64,000 nt of DNA from Thermogemmatispora carboxidivorans. GTDB taxonomy: Bacteria > Chloroflexota > Ktedonobacteria > Ktedonobacterales > Ktedonobacteraceae. Both the position numbers and the translations under genes were made by a program. Shown piece after piece: positions 1-9,099 of this stretch; within the stretch, counting starts at the first letter, position 1; the number at the start of each line of letters is the position of its first letter. Under the pieces are notes generated by a model. That model was not told where the DNA came from. It saw only the letters and a program-made list of their open reading frames with translations, and ran no database searches. The stretch covers positions 2,356,001 through 2,420,000 of the forward strand of contig NZ_JNIM01000001.1 in NCBI RefSeq assembly GCF_000702505.1, read 5' to 3'.

Positions 1-1
1 C

Positions 2-262
2 GAACTCACACGCCTGATCGAACGCTTCTCGCCCTATAAGACCATCGCCGTGCGCCTGCAGGAGCCGGCCAGCCTGGACCCCTACGGCGAAGTCATCGGC
101 CAAAGCGAAGATCGGATCACCCTCCGCGTCCCCAAAAGTGCGGTTGCCCCCGTCACCGCGCGCTTGCTCACAGAGCAGGCAGTGATCGACCTCAGCGTCG
201 AAGATCCCCCCATCGAGGCCGTCATCGAGCACATCTTTACCCAACAAGAGGAGGTAGTTTGA
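2..262 (+). CDS. ABC transporter ATP-binding protein, C-terminal fragment
   Basis: Only the last 86 codons are inside the window; the gene enters from the left in an open frame and stops at 260-262. The Walker motifs lie outside, so the assignment rests on context. The fragment is a short accessory-type C-terminal domain of the kind found on drug or antibiotic exporter ATPases. It is followed at once by two ABC-2 type permeases, the first beginning within a few bases of this stop. By inference it would bind and hydrolyse ATP on the cytoplasmic side of an exporter made with those permeases. The substrate cannot be told from this sequence. Confidence 0.7.
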   Translation, partial: ELTRLIERFSPYKTIAVRLQEPASLDPYGEVIGQSEDRITLRVPKSAVAPVTARLLTEQAVIDLSVEDPPIEAVIEHIFTQQEEVV

Positions 263-267
263 CCCCC

Positions 268-1071
268 ATGAGACAGCTTTTGGCCGTCTACCGCCAGCAA
301 CTGAAAACAGCCCTGGCCGAGCAGCTCCAGTACCGGGCTGCACTCATCATCTGGTTGATCGAGGTGGCACTAGGACCGGCGGTCTCCGTCAGCGTTTGGT
401 CGACAGTAGCTCGCAATGAGGGAGGAGCAGTCAACGGCTACAGCTCGGCAGGCTTCGCCGCCTATTTCATTGCCACCATGCTGGTCAACTACGCCACCCA
501 GACCTGGGTATTTTGGGAATTCAGCCGCCGCGTGCGTGAAGGCGAATTCTCGCCGCTGCTCCTGCGCCCCATCCACCCGATTCACGCCGACCTGGCAGAC
601 AACCTGGCCTACAAGATCCTCATGCTGCCCGTCATCACCCTCGTCACTCTGATCCTCTTCTTCGCCTTTCACGCCAGCATTGCCCTCACCCTGGCCAACG
701 TCCTTGCCTTCCTACCGGCCCTGGTCCTGGCCTTCGCCCTGCGCTTCATCTTAGAGTGGACCCTGGCCCTGTTAGCCTTCTGGCTGACTCAAGTCAACGT
801 GATCAATCAGCTCTATGTGGTCGTGGTGCTCTTCCTCTCGGGGCAGCTCGTTCCGCTGACCCTTCTGCCCACCCCTGTGCAGGTGGCCTCAGCCTGGCTT
901 CCCTTCCAGTGGATGGTCGCTTTCCCGGCGGAGCTGCTTGTCCATCGCCTCAGCCCTCCGGCCCTCCTTACCGGCCTCCTCGCTCAGCTCGCCTGGCTGC
1001 TGGTCGGCCTCGCCCTCTTCTCCCTCACCTGGCGCCTTGGCATCAGACGCTATACAGCAGTAGGAGGATGA
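268..1071 (+). CDS. ABC-2 type transporter permease (COG4587-like)
   Basis: A 267-residue integral membrane protein with about six hydrophobic segments. An N-terminal stretch resembles the permease pair linked to daunorubicin-type ATPases: after the second membrane segment comes the RREGE-like loop (FSRRVREGEFSPLLLRPI) typical of COG4587 proteins. I prefer the ATG at 268, which lies 12 bases after AGGAGG at 250-255. A TTG at 259 is also in frame and would overlap the stop of the upstream ATPase. The gene overlaps the next permease by ATGA (1068-1071), so the three are translationally coupled. The likely role is one half of the membrane channel of an exporter of unknown cargo. Confidence 0.8.
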   Translation: MRQLLAVYRQQLKTALAEQLQYRAALIIWLIEVALGPAVSVSVWSTVARNEGGAVNGYSSAGFAAYFIATMLVNYATQTWVFWEFSRRVREGEFSPLLLRPIHPIHADLADNLAYKILMLPVITLVTLILFFAFHASIALTLANVLAFLPALVLAFALRFILEWTLALLAFWLTQVNVINQLYVVVVLFLSGQLVPLTLLPTPVQVASAWLPFQWMVAFPAELLVHRLSPPALLTGLLAQLAWLLVGLALFSLTWRLGIRRYTAVGG

Positions 1072-1871
1072 AACGAAACACCATGCGCGACTACCTGCGC
1101 CTCCTGGGCACCTTCTTCCGCGTCAGCCTGTTAGGAGAACTAGCCTATCGGGCCAATTTCTGGCTGCAGGCCATCGAATCCCTCATCGAGTTAGGAACGG
1201 CCCTGGCCCTGGTCAGCGTCGTCTTCACCTATACCCAGAGCCTCAACGGCTGGCATGCCTCTGAGCTGCTCATACTCATCGGCACCTACTTTCTGATCGG
1301 CGGCGCCATCAATATGATCATTACACCCGGCATGAGCCGCCTCATCGAGCAGGTCCGTCTGGGCACCCTGGACTATCTGCTCACCAAGCCTGAAGAGGCC
1401 CAGCTCCTGGTCAGCATCCAGCGCCTCGATCTCTGGAAACTACTGGACCTCCTCTTCGGACTGGCCCTACTCGTGGCCGCTGCCAGCTGGCATGGCAGCT
1501 GGCCTAGCCCGCTGCAGATCCTAGCCTTCGCCCTGACCTTGCTGGCCGGGGCCATCATCGTCTACAGCTTTGTGCTCTTCCTGGCTACCCTCTCCTTCTG
1601 GTACGTGCGCGTCGAAAACATTCTGGTGATCTTCGAAAGCATGTACGAAGCTGGGCGCTGGCCGGTCGATATCTACCCCGGCTGGCTGCGCGCTACCCTC
1701 ACCTTCATCGTGCCGGTGGCCTTCGCCGTCACCGTCCCCGCTGAGGCCCTGACCGCCCGCCTCACCTGGCTGGCTCTCCTGGGCACCCTCGCCCTCGCTG
1801 CCCTGGCCCTGCTGGTGACCCGCCTCTTCTGGCGCTTCGCCGTGCGCCACTACAGTGGCGCCTCATCCTGA
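1068..1871 (+). CDS. ABC-2 type transporter permease (COG3694-like)
   Basis: A 267-residue membrane protein with about six hydrophobic segments and the loop EQVRLGTLDYLLTKP, which matches the VREGTLDxxLxKP region of COG3694 permeases. It would form a heterodimeric channel with the preceding permease. The ATG at 1068 overlaps the previous stop as ATGA. AGGAGG at 1062-1067 directly abuts that ATG, so translation may instead begin at the in-frame ATG at 1083, 15 bases further on. The gene ends the exporter operon; a 6-bp hairpin (1906-1922) follows within 40 bases of the stop. Confidence 0.8.
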   Translation: MKRNTMRDYLRLLGTFFRVSLLGELAYRANFWLQAIESLIELGTALALVSVVFTYTQSLNGWHASELLILIGTYFLIGGAINMIITPGMSRLIEQVRLGTLDYLLTKPEEAQLLVSIQRLDLWKLLDLLFGLALLVAAASWHGSWPSPLQILAFALTLLAGAIIVYSFVLFLATLSFWYVRVENILVIFESMYEAGRWPVDIYPGWLRATLTFIVPVAFAVTVPAEALTARLTWLALLGTLALAALALLVTRLFWRFAVRHYSGASS

Positions 1872-1905
1872 ACTTCTTCCCGAAGAACAGGAAAGAAGTA
1901 CCAGG

Positions 1906-1922
1906 GGAGAGCCGGCCTCTCC
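1906..1922 (+). terminator. Possible weak terminator of the ABC exporter operon
   Basis: GGAGAG (1906-1911) can pair with CTCTCC (1917-1922) across a five-base loop, 35 bases after the permease stop. There is no U-run after it, so it may only be a weak or factor-assisted terminator. The next promoter starts four bases downstream, so this is the natural place for transcription to end. Confidence 0.35.
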
Positions 1923-1925
1923 TGC

Positions 1926-1954
1926 TTGACTTCCGACACAACATATGGTATCTT
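1926..1954 (+). promoter_or_regulatory. Sigma-70-type promoter of the nrdA-nrdB-metE operon
   Basis: TTGACT (1926-1931) and TATCTT (1949-1954) are separated by exactly 17 bases, a good housekeeping-type promoter. The predicted start, near 1961, lies about 60-90 bases before the conserved core of the cobalamin riboswitch, so the whole riboswitch would be transcribed. Confidence 0.55.
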
Positions 1955-2014
1955 ACCGCCCGTACCTGCCTATATCTTGTGCTTGCTCATTGGCAACCGA
2001 AGAGAGAAAGACAC

Positions 2015-2165
<151 letters not shown>

Positions 2166-2279
2166 ACAGCAACGGCCCCAGCAAATGAGCCAACAGCCAA
2201 CGGAAGGACGGAGGAGCTAAGCCCGAATGCCCACCTGTGGGATCTGGCTCGATCCCTTCGCGTGAAAGGGAAGACCAGT

Positions 2280-2304
2280 GGACAGCCCACCTGTGAGGCT
2301 GTCC
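2280..2304 (+). other. Leader hairpin between riboswitch and terminator
   Basis: GGACAGCC (2280-2287) and GGCTGTCC (2297-2304) form a perfect 8-bp stem with a nine-base loop. The 11-mer GCCCACCTGTG in this hairpin also occurs at about 2229-2239, where it sits in a smaller hairpin (CCCAC/GTGGG). Alternative pairing between these elements is a plausible way to link aptamer state to the terminator at 2314. Confidence 0.4.
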
Positions 2305-2313
2305 GTGTGCGTC

Positions 2314-2346
2314 AGCCTGTTTCCGTCGAGGGAGCAGGCTTTTTTC
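2314..2346 (+). terminator. Intrinsic terminator (riboswitch expression platform)
   Basis: AGCCTG (2314-2319) pairs with CAGGCT (2335-2340); TTCC with GGGA extends the stem inside a one-base mismatch. The stem is followed by a run of six Ts (2340-2345). It lies between the aptamer and the nrdA ribosome binding site (AAGGAGGG at 2352-2359). That is the expected place for a transcription-terminating expression platform. Confidence 0.7.
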
Positions 2347-2367
2347 ATCTCAAGGAGGGACAACGGC

Positions 2368-4893
2368 ATGTCATTCCCAGCGAACCAGACGCGCCCGGCC
2401 ACACCCGTGGCCATCGACCCCGAGCAGGTGCTCGCCGAGGTCTGTCGCGGCTTCGAGGACCGCGCTGACCGCGCCCAGCTCCTGGAGGAGGTCCAGGCCA
2501 CCCTGAGCGCCGACCTCTCCGAAACGGAGCTGTGGCAGGCGCTGCTCCTGGTGGCGCGTGCCCATATCGAGCAAGAGCCAGCCTTCAGCTTCATCACGGC
2601 TCGCATCCTGCTCCTCTCGCTCTATCGCGAGGCGCTCAGCCCGGATGAGCACCTTCCCGCCAGCTTTGCCGAGATGGACAATGCCTATCGGCACTATCTG
2701 CCGCGCTACATCCAGCGGGGCATCGATACCGGGCTGCTCGATCCCCGCCTGGCCACCTTCGATCTCGAGCGCATCGCCGCCCTCATTCGCCCCGAGCGCG
2801 ACCTGCTCTTCACCTATCCGGGCCTGCAGACCCTCTACGACCGCTACCTGCTGCAATATGAGGGCCAGCGCTTCGAACTGCCCCAGTTGCTGTGGCTGCG
2901 CGTGGCGATGGGCCTGGCCCTCAACGAGACCCACAAGGAGCAGCGCGTCGCCGAATTCTATGAGGTCCTCTCGCAGTTCTCTTTCACTCCGGCAACCCCC
3001 ACCCTCTTCAACGCCGGCACTTCCCATCCGCAGCTCTCCTCGTGCTACCTGACTACCGTCAAAGACGACCTCTGGCACATTTTCAAGAGCATCCAGGATA
3101 ATGCCCTCCTCTCCAAGTGGGCCGGCGGCCTGGGCAACGATTGGACGCGCGTGCGCGCTCTGGGCGCCCACATTCGTGGCACCAATGGCCGCAGCCAGGG
3201 CGTCATCCCCTTCCTCAAGGTCGTCAACGACACCGCCGTGGCCGTCAACCAGGGCGGCAAGCGCAAGGGCGCTGTCTGCGCCTACCTGGAAAACTGGCAC
3301 CTGGACATCGAGGACTTCCTCGACCTGCGACGCAACACAGGCGATGAGCGACGACGCACTCATGATCTGCACACCGCCTGCTGGATCTCCGACGAATTCA
3401 TGGGCCGCGTCGAGCGCGGCGAGCAATGGACCCTCTTCAGCCCGGACGAGGTCCCTGATCTCCACGAGCTGTATGGACGCGCCTTTACCGAGCGCTATCG
3501 CCACTACGAGCGCCTGGCCGACGAGGGCAAGATCCGCCTCTGGAAGCGCCTGCCAGCGGTCGAACTCTGGCGCAAGATGCTGACTCGCCTCTTCGAGACC
3601 GGCCACCCCTGGCTGACCTGGAAAGATCCGGCTAATGTGCGCTCACCCCAGGATCACACCGGTGTCATCCATAGTAGCAACCTCTGCACTGAGATCCTGC
3701 TCAATACCTCGGAAGAGGAGACGGCGGTCTGTAACCTCGGCTCCCTGAACCTGGTGGCCCACATCGTTGATGGTCAGCTCGACCATGCAAAGTTACGGTC
3801 AACCGTTCAAACGGCCATGCGCATGCTCGACAACGTCATCGACGTCAACTACTACCCCACGCCCGAGGCACGTACGGCTAACCTGCGCCATCGTCCCGTT
3901 GGCCTGGGCGTTATGGGCTTCCAGGATGCGCTCTTCTTGCTTGGCCTCAGCTATGCCTCGCAAGCTGCGGTCGAGTTCGCCGATCGCAGTATGGAAGCCA
4001 TCTCCTACTACGCCATCCTGGCCTCCAGCGAGCTGGCCGCCGAACGCGGCTCCTACCCCAGCTACCACGGCTCAAAGTGGGACCGTGGCCTGCTGCCCAG
4101 CGACACCATTGCTTTACTGGAGCAGGAGCGCGGCCAATCGCTGGAGATGGACCGCAGCACAACGATGGACTGGGAGGTCGTCCGGACCCACATCCGCCAG
4201 CACGGCATGCGCAACAGTAACGTTCTGGCCATCGCCCCGACAGCCACCATCTCCCTGATCGTTGGGGTCAGCCCCTCGATCGAACCAATCTACAAGAATC
4301 TCTATGTCAAAAGCACCCTGTCTGGCGAGTTCACAACCGTCAATACTTTCCTGGTCAACGATCTCAAGGCCGCTGGCCTCTGGAATGCCGACATGCTGGA
4401 GGCCCTCAAGTATTACGATGGCTCCCTCCAGGAGCTGCCGATGGTGCCAGAGGAACTCAAGCAGCGCTATCTGACGGCCTTCGAGATTGATCCACGCTGG
4501 CTAATCGAGTGCGCCAGCAGACGTCAGAAGTGGATCGACATGGGGCAGTCCCTCAATCTCTATCTGGCTTCGCCCAGCGGCAAGCAACTCCATGAGATCT
4601 ACCTGCGGGCCTGGAAGAAGGGCTTGAAGACCACCTACTACCTGCGTACTCTGGCCGCTACCCAGGTCGAAAAGTCGACGGTGGATATCAATCGCTGGGG
4701 CATCCAGCCACGCTGGATGAAGAACGCCAGCCCTTCCAGTACCGTCCAGGTCAGGCGCGGAGCCTTCAAGGAGGCCAGCCCAGCCTCGGGCGCTGACCAC
4801 GACGGCGCGGAGTCGATGCTACCGGCTCCCTCGTCGGCAACCGGTCCGGTCACCGCCTGCTCCCTCGACGACGAGTGTGAAGCGTGCCAGTAA
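2368..4893 (+). CDS. nrdA: Ribonucleoside-diphosphate reductase alpha subunit, class I
   Basis: An 841-residue catalytic subunit that reduces ribonucleoside diphosphates to deoxyribonucleotides. Visible catalytic residues are the redox cysteine pair C226 (LSSCYL) and C455 (AVCNLGS), the thiyl-radical cysteine C440 in NLCTE with N438 and E442, the radical-relay tyrosines Y757-Y758, and the C-terminal shuttle pair C837/C840. No clear full ATP-cone was recognised in the N-terminal 100 residues, though they may hold a degenerate one. The ATG at 2368 is chosen because AAGGAGGG ends eight bases before it; the open frame upstream runs through the riboswitch leader. It forms an operon with nrdB and metE under the cobalamin riboswitch. 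The C-terminal extension (about residues 785-830) is low-complexity and Ser/Ala-rich before the CxxC tail. Confidence 0.95.
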   Translation: MSFPANQTRPATPVAIDPEQVLAEVCRGFEDRADRAQLLEEVQATLSADLSETELWQALLLVARAHIEQEPAFSFITARILLLSLYREALSPDEHLPASFAEMDNAYRHYLPRYIQRGIDTGLLDPRLATFDLERIAALIRPERDLLFTYPGLQTLYDRYLLQYEGQRFELPQLLWLRVAMGLALNETHKEQRVAEFYEVLSQFSFTPATPTLFNAGTSHPQLSSCYLTTVKDDLWHIFKSIQDNALLSKWAGGLGNDWTRVRALGAHIRGTNGRSQGVIPFLKVVNDTAVAVNQGGKRKGAVCAYLENWHLDIEDFLDLRRNTGDERRRTHDLHTACWISDEFMGRVERGEQWTLFSPDEVPDLHELYGRAFTERYRHYERLADEGKIRLWKRLPAVELWRKMLTRLFETGHPWLTWKDPANVRSPQDHTGVIHSSNLCTEILLNTSEEETAVCNLGSLNLVAHIVDGQLDHAKLRSTVQTAMRMLDNVIDVNYYPTPEARTANLRHRPVGLGVMGFQDALFLLGLSYASQAAVEFADRSMEAISYYAILASSELAAERGSYPSYHGSKWDRGLLPSDTIALLEQERGQSLEMDRSTTMDWEVVRTHIRQHGMRNSNVLAIAPTATISLIVGVSPSIEPIYKNLYVKSTLSGEFTTVNTFLVNDLKAAGLWNADMLEALKYYDGSLQELPMVPEELKQRYLTAFEIDPRWLIECASRRQKWIDMGQSLNLYLASPSGKQLHEIYLRAWKKGLKTTYYLRTLAATQVEKSTVDINRWGIQPRWMKNASPSSTVQVRRGAFKEASPASGADHDGAESMLPAPSSATGPVTACSLDDECEACQ

Positions 4894-4897
4894 AGCG

Positions 4898-4945
4898 GCA
4901 GTGCCCGGCTCACTCTTGCTGGGTGAGCCAGGGGCCGGGCACTGC
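4898..4945 (+). other. Strong intercistronic hairpin between nrdA and nrdB
   Basis: GCAGTGCCCGG (4898-4908) pairs with CCGGGCACTGC (4935-4945), and inside it CTCAC pairs with GTGAG. No U-run follows, so this is not a classic terminator. It lies five bases after the nrdA stop in a 190-base gap and may protect the nrdA message, mark an RNA processing site, or set the alpha/beta expression ratio. Confidence 0.55.
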
Positions 4946-5083
4946 CTGACTTGATCTTGTTTCCGATCCAGTGCACCACCGCTTGAGCCAGCTGCCCTGA
5001 CGGTGAGGCACGCATCCCCACTGTCCGGCCCCGGTGCCGGGCCACGCACCAGCAAGGCACCCTAGGAGGAGAACTGCAAACCA

Positions 5084-6118
5084 ATGGCGACGCATGCCTT
5101 CAATGAACAGGACATTCTTGCGGAGAAGCGGCTCATCAATGGACCTGCCGTCAGCGTCAACCAGCTCATGCCGCTCAAATATCGTTGGGCCTGGGAGCAC
5201 TACCTCAATGGCTGCGCCAACCACTGGATGCCCAACGAGGTCCCGATGGCCAGTGACATCGAACTCTGGCGCAGTCAGCGCCTCTCCGAGGCCGAGCGCC
5301 TGGTCATCATGCGCAACCTCGGCTTCTTTGCAACCGCCGAGAGCCTGGTGGGCAATAACCTGGTCCTGGCCATCTTCAAGCACATCACCAACGCCGAATG
5401 TCGCCAGTACCTGCTCCGGCAAGCCTTTGAGGAAGCGGTCCATACCCATGCCTTCCTCTATATCGTCGAGAGCCTGGGCCTGGACGAACGCGAAGTCTTC
5501 ACTATGTATCACCGCATCCCCGCCATTCAGCGCAAGGACGCCTTCGAAATGAAGCTCACTTCCGCCCTCCTTGACCCCACCTTCTCGACCGCCGAGCCGC
5601 AACAGGCCCAGCAGTTCCTGGACAACCTCATCGGCTACTATGTGATCATGGAGGGCATCTTCTTCTACAGTGGCTTCGCCATGATCCTCTCCTTCCACCG
5701 ACGCAACCTCATGACCGGTATTGGCCAGCAGTTCCAGTATATTCTGCGCGACGAAACCATCCATCTCAACTTCGGTATTGACCTGATCAACGGGATCAAG
5801 GTCGAGAATCCTGGCCTCTGGACACCCGAGTTTGAGCGGCATATCATGGAATTGATTGAAGAGGCGGTGGAGTTAGAGATTGCCTATGCGTACGACTGTC
5901 TGCCAGAGGGGATCGCGGGCCTTCATGCCCCGGCCTTTGCTCGCTATGTTCGCCATATCGCCGACCGGCGCTTAGAGCGCATCGGCTTGCCGGCGGTCTA
6001 TCACGAGCCACATCCCTTCCCCTGGCTGAGCGAGACCATTGACTTGAGCAAGGAAAAGAATTTCTTTGAGACGCGAGTCACGGAGTACCGGTCGGCGGCA
6101 ACGCTCGAATGGGATTAA
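5084..6118 (+). CDS. nrdB: Ribonucleoside-diphosphate reductase beta subunit, class Ic type (Mn/Fe)
   Basis: A 344-residue radical-generating subunit of the ferritin-like fold. The metal ligands can be read as E86 (TAESL), E117 and H120 (EEAVH), E190 (IMEG), E224 and H227 (RDETIH). The residue at the tyrosyl-radical position, four after H120, is F124. The first ligand is Glu rather than the Asp of E. coli R2. Both changes are the hallmarks of the Chlamydia class Ic enzyme, and the ligands here sit three residues earlier than the Chlamydia set as I recall it. By inference the cofactor is Mn(IV)/Fe(III), with no tyrosyl radical. TAGGAGGAG at 5063-5071 precedes the ATG. It pairs with NrdA upstream. 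Confidence 0.93.
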   Translation: MATHAFNEQDILAEKRLINGPAVSVNQLMPLKYRWAWEHYLNGCANHWMPNEVPMASDIELWRSQRLSEAERLVIMRNLGFFATAESLVGNNLVLAIFKHITNAECRQYLLRQAFEEAVHTHAFLYIVESLGLDEREVFTMYHRIPAIQRKDAFEMKLTSALLDPTFSTAEPQQAQQFLDNLIGYYVIMEGIFFYSGFAMILSFHRRNLMTGIGQQFQYILRDETIHLNFGIDLINGIKVENPGLWTPEFERHIMELIEEAVELEIAYAYDCLPEGIAGLHAPAFARYVRHIADRRLERIGLPAVYHEPHPFPWLSETIDLSKEKNFFETRVTEYRSAATLEWD

Positions 6119-6202
6119 GGTGGGTGCATACCCTGTCCCGCTTGCCACTGCAGCGGACCGGACCAAACCGAACCAGACGCGAGGAAAGGACAAGGGAGGA
6201 GT

Positions 6203-8539
6203 ATGGTGCAGGCTACCAATCTCGGCTACCCGCGCATTGGCGCGAAACGCGAGCTGAAGCGCGCGCTCGAGCAGTTCTGGGCAGGAAAACTGGATGAGCA
6301 AGGACTGCGCGAGCTGGCCGCTGCGCTGCGCCGGCAACACTGGCAGCTCCAGCAGCGCCTGGGGCTGGACCAGATCCCGGCCAACGACTTTTCCTTGTAT
6401 GACCACGTGCTGGATATGGCACTGGTAGTAGGGGCAGTCCCGCGGCGCTATCGCCGCACCAGCGACAATGGAGCGCTGGCACCGGATCTGTCGACCTATT
6501 TTGCGATGGCCCGCGGCGTTGAAGCCGGCCCGGGTGGCGAGGCCGTGCCACCGATGGAGATGACCAAATGGTTCGATACCAATTATCATTATATCGTGCC
6601 CGAGTTTGAGGATGATCTCTCGTTTCACCTCGCCTCAACCAAGCCACTGGATGAGTTCAATGAAGCCAGAGCCTTGGGCATCCAGACGCGTCCCGTCTTG
6701 CTGGGGCCGGTCTCGTTCCTGCTGCTCGGCAAGACGCACCGCGAGGACCTTTCCCCCCTGACACTGCTAGAGCAGCTGCTGCCGGTCTACGAGGAGCTGC
6801 TCCAGCGCCTGGCCGCTGCAGGCGCCGAGTGGGTGCAGCTGGATGAGCCTTGTCTGGTACTGGACCTGGAGCCCGCTACCCTTCAGGCGCTCGAACAGAG
6901 CTATGCTCGCCTCAGTCAGGCGGCGCCGCAGCTGCGCCTGCTGCTGGCGACCTACTTCGGCGATCTCGGCCCCGCCCTCTCCACGGTCGTACGCCTCCCA
7001 GTGGCCGCCGTTCACCTCGACCTGGTGCGCGCCCCCCAGCAGTTGGAGCGCGCCCTGGCCGAAGCCCCCTCGACCCTGACCCTCTCACTGGGCATCGTCG
7101 ACGGACGCAACGTCTGGCGCACCGATTTCGAGCAGGCTCTGACCCTCATTGAGCAAGCCCTGGCGCGACTCGGCTCGGAGCGCATCCTGCTGGCCCCCTC
7201 CTGCTCACTCGTGCATGTGCCGGTCGACCTGGAGCTGGAGAGCGAGCTGGACGCTGAACTGAAGCAGTGGCTGGCCTTCGCTAACCAGAAGCTGCAGGAG
7301 ATCACCCTCCTGACACGAGCGGCCAACGAGGGACGGCAGGCCATCGCCGAAGAACTGGAGCGCAACCGTCAGACGATCGAGCGGCGGCGCACCTCGCCTC
7401 GCATCCATAATGAGGAGGTGGCTCAGCGCGTGCGCCAGGCGCGGGCCCAGCCTGCGCGGCGCCAGAATCCTTACCCTGTGCGCCGCCAGCGCCAGCGCGC
7501 TCAGCTGCAGCTCCCACCCCTGCCAACCACGACCATCGGCTCCTTCCCGCAGACCGACGAGGTACGGGCGGCCCGGGCTGCCTTCAAGAATGGACGCCTC
7601 GACGCGGCTGGCTATGAGGCCTTTCTGCGCGGCGAGATCGAGCGCACCATTCGCTTCCAGGAAGAGATCGGCCTCGACGTCCTGGTGCATGGGGAGTTCG
7701 AGCGCAGCGACATGGTCGAGTACTTCGCTGAGCAGCTCGACGGCTTCCTCTTCACACGCAATGGTTGGGTGCAGAGCTATGGCTCGCGCTGCGTGCGCCC
7801 TCCGGTCATCTACGGCGACGTCCAGCGCCGTGGCCCTATGACCGTGCGCTGGTCAACCTTCGCCCAGTCGCTGACGACGCGCCCCGTCAAGGGCATGCTC
7901 ACCGGTCCTGTGACTATGATGCAGTGGTCATTTGTGCGCGACGATCAGCCACGGGCAGAGACCTGCTATCAGCTGGCGCTGGCGCTTCATGACGAGGTGC
8001 AGGACCTGGAGGCGGCGGGCATTCGCATCGTCCAGATCGATGAACCCGCCCTGCGCGAGGGCCTGCCCCTGCGCCGCTCAGAGTGGGCCAGCTACCTGGA
8101 ATGGGCCGTCGACTGCTTCCGCCTGGTCTCGGCCTCGGTCCGGGATGAGACGCAGATCCATACGCACATGTGCTACGCCGAGTTCGGCGATATCATCGAG
8201 GCCATTGCTGCAATGGATGCCGATGTCCTCTCCATCGAAGCGTCGCGCTCGCGCCTGGAACTGCTCAATGTCTTCGTCCACTACCGCTATCCGAATGAGA
8301 TCGGGCCAGGCGTCTACGACGTCCACTCGCCGCATGTCCCTTCGGCCAGCGAGTACGAGCAGCGCCTGCTGCGTATCCTGGAGGTGCTCCCCCCTGAACA
8401 GCTCTGGGTCAATCCCGATTGCGGCCTGAAGACGCGCCGCTGGGAGGAGGTCAGACCCGCCCTGGCCCATTTGACTCAGGCAGTGCAGGCAGTGCGCTCC
8501 CGCCTGGAGAGCGCGCCAGACTCGAATCTGAGGGCATAA
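6203..8539 (+). CDS. metE: Cobalamin-independent methionine synthase
   Basis: A 778-residue 5-methyltetrahydropteroyltriglutamate-homocysteine methyltransferase, which makes methionine from homocysteine without B12. It has the usual two halves; the C-terminal barrel starts near LPTTTIGSFPQTDEVR. The catalytic zinc ligands are H655 and C657 (HMCYAEFG), E679 and C740 (NPDCGLKTR), each 14 residues beyond the E. coli MetE set. AGGGAGGA at 6193-6200 directly precedes the ATG at 6203. It lies 84 bases after nrdB with no terminator between, so it should be read from the riboswitch-controlled transcript. That makes the whole operon one of B12-independent isoenzymes. The linker near residues 405-430 is unusually rich in Arg and Gln. 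Confidence 0.95.
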   Translation: MVQATNLGYPRIGAKRELKRALEQFWAGKLDEQGLRELAAALRRQHWQLQQRLGLDQIPANDFSLYDHVLDMALVVGAVPRRYRRTSDNGALAPDLSTYFAMARGVEAGPGGEAVPPMEMTKWFDTNYHYIVPEFEDDLSFHLASTKPLDEFNEARALGIQTRPVLLGPVSFLLLGKTHREDLSPLTLLEQLLPVYEELLQRLAAAGAEWVQLDEPCLVLDLEPATLQALEQSYARLSQAAPQLRLLLATYFGDLGPALSTVVRLPVAAVHLDLVRAPQQLERALAEAPSTLTLSLGIVDGRNVWRTDFEQALTLIEQALARLGSERILLAPSCSLVHVPVDLELESELDAELKQWLAFANQKLQEITLLTRAANEGRQAIAEELERNRQTIERRRTSPRIHNEEVAQRVRQARAQPARRQNPYPVRRQRQRAQLQLPPLPTTTIGSFPQTDEVRAARAAFKNGRLDAAGYEAFLRGEIERTIRFQEEIGLDVLVHGEFERSDMVEYFAEQLDGFLFTRNGWVQSYGSRCVRPPVIYGDVQRRGPMTVRWSTFAQSLTTRPVKGMLTGPVTMMQWSFVRDDQPRAETCYQLALALHDEVQDLEAAGIRIVQIDEPALREGLPLRRSEWASYLEWAVDCFRLVSASVRDETQIHTHMCYAEFGDIIEAIAAMDADVLSIEASRSRLELLNVFVHYRYPNEIGPGVYDVHSPHVPSASEYEQRLLRILEVLPPEQLWVNPDCGLKTRRWEEVRPALAHLTQAVQAVRSRLESAPDSNLRA

Positions 8540-8551
8540 GGCAATAGGACA

Positions 8552-8569
8552 GGGCTGGGCTGGGCTGGG
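8552..8569 (+). repeat. Potential G-quadruplex (GGGCT tandem)
   Basis: Four GGG tracts separated by CT (8552-8554, 8557-8559, 8562-8564, 8567-8569) lie 13 bases after the metE stop. Such a G3N2 array can fold into an RNA or DNA G-quadruplex; whether it does so in the cell is unknown. Confidence 0.5.
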
Positions 8570-8589
8570 CTGGCTGCTGGCTGTTGCGG

Positions 8590-8644
8590 GCGCTGGATAG
8601 GGAAACGCTCGCACCCGACTTCGACTGGGCATCCTATCCAGCGC
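8590..8644 (+). terminator. Inverted repeat, possible operon-end hairpin
   Basis: GCGCTGGATAGG (8590-8601) is the exact reverse complement of CCTATCCAGCGC (8633-8644), with a 31-base loop. It lies 50 bases after metE. There is no strong U-run, so termination is only a suggestion. Confidence 0.4.
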
Positions 8645-8767
8645 TTGCCTCTCCTTGCTGGACTGCTTCTCTCTCCGCTTCCTCCCCCATCTGGGATGGC
8701 CGACGCCCCCTCCCTCCTTCCTCCGGCTCCTTCTGGCAAGGCGGGCTGGCTCTCCCTTGCCTGCAGG

Positions 8768-8785
8768 CTGTGAAGGAGATCACAG
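8768..8785. promoter_or_regulatory. CRP/FNR-type palindrome
   Basis: The sequence TGTGA-N6-TCACA (8769-8784), extended to CTGTGA/TCACAG, is a perfect match to the CRP-family consensus. It lies about 315 bases before the pseudokinase start. No CRP-family gene is in the window, so function is inferred from the motif only. Confidence 0.35.
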
Positions 8786-9099
8786 TAGCGCTGTGAGCTG
8801 CGTCCTGGTAACGACCATTCTACCGGACTATCTTGCCTTGCAGAGAGGAGAACTGGCAGCGCTTCTTGCTCACCGTTCCCGCGAGACCGCTAGCTAAGGC
8901 TCAAATGCGCTCTCTGGCTGCGTTTGTCACGCTGGCCTTGTCTGCCTGTCCCGTGGAAGTGTTCCGATAGAAGCATAAGATCTCCTGGCCCATCCAACTG
9001 GTGTGTCAGCCACAGCAGGTAGCCTGTTGATTCATTCATTCGCTGCCTATCCTGTGATATCATTGGTATTATTGCACCTCTGTTCTGTGAGGTGGCCTT

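Larger units (their letters stand above)
8540..9099. other. 560-base gap after metE
   Basis: No convincing gene. It holds a four-tract G-run (8552-8569), a long inverted repeat (8590-8601 with 8633-8644) that may end the metE transcript, and a CRP/FNR-type palindrome (8768-8785). The last 100 bases are AT-richer and probably carry the promoter of the next gene, but no good -35/-10 pair was found. The pseudokinase ribosome binding site (GAGGTGG) lies just before 9100. Confidence 0.6.

Noticed and set aside
2371..3606. 411-codon minus-strand ORF opposite nrdA
   Set aside because: It lies wholly inside nrdA, has no ribosome binding site or recognisable domain, and is explained by high GC codon bias.
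4910..5842. 310-codon minus-strand ORF opposite nrdB
   Set aside because: Shadow of nrdB, without independent support.
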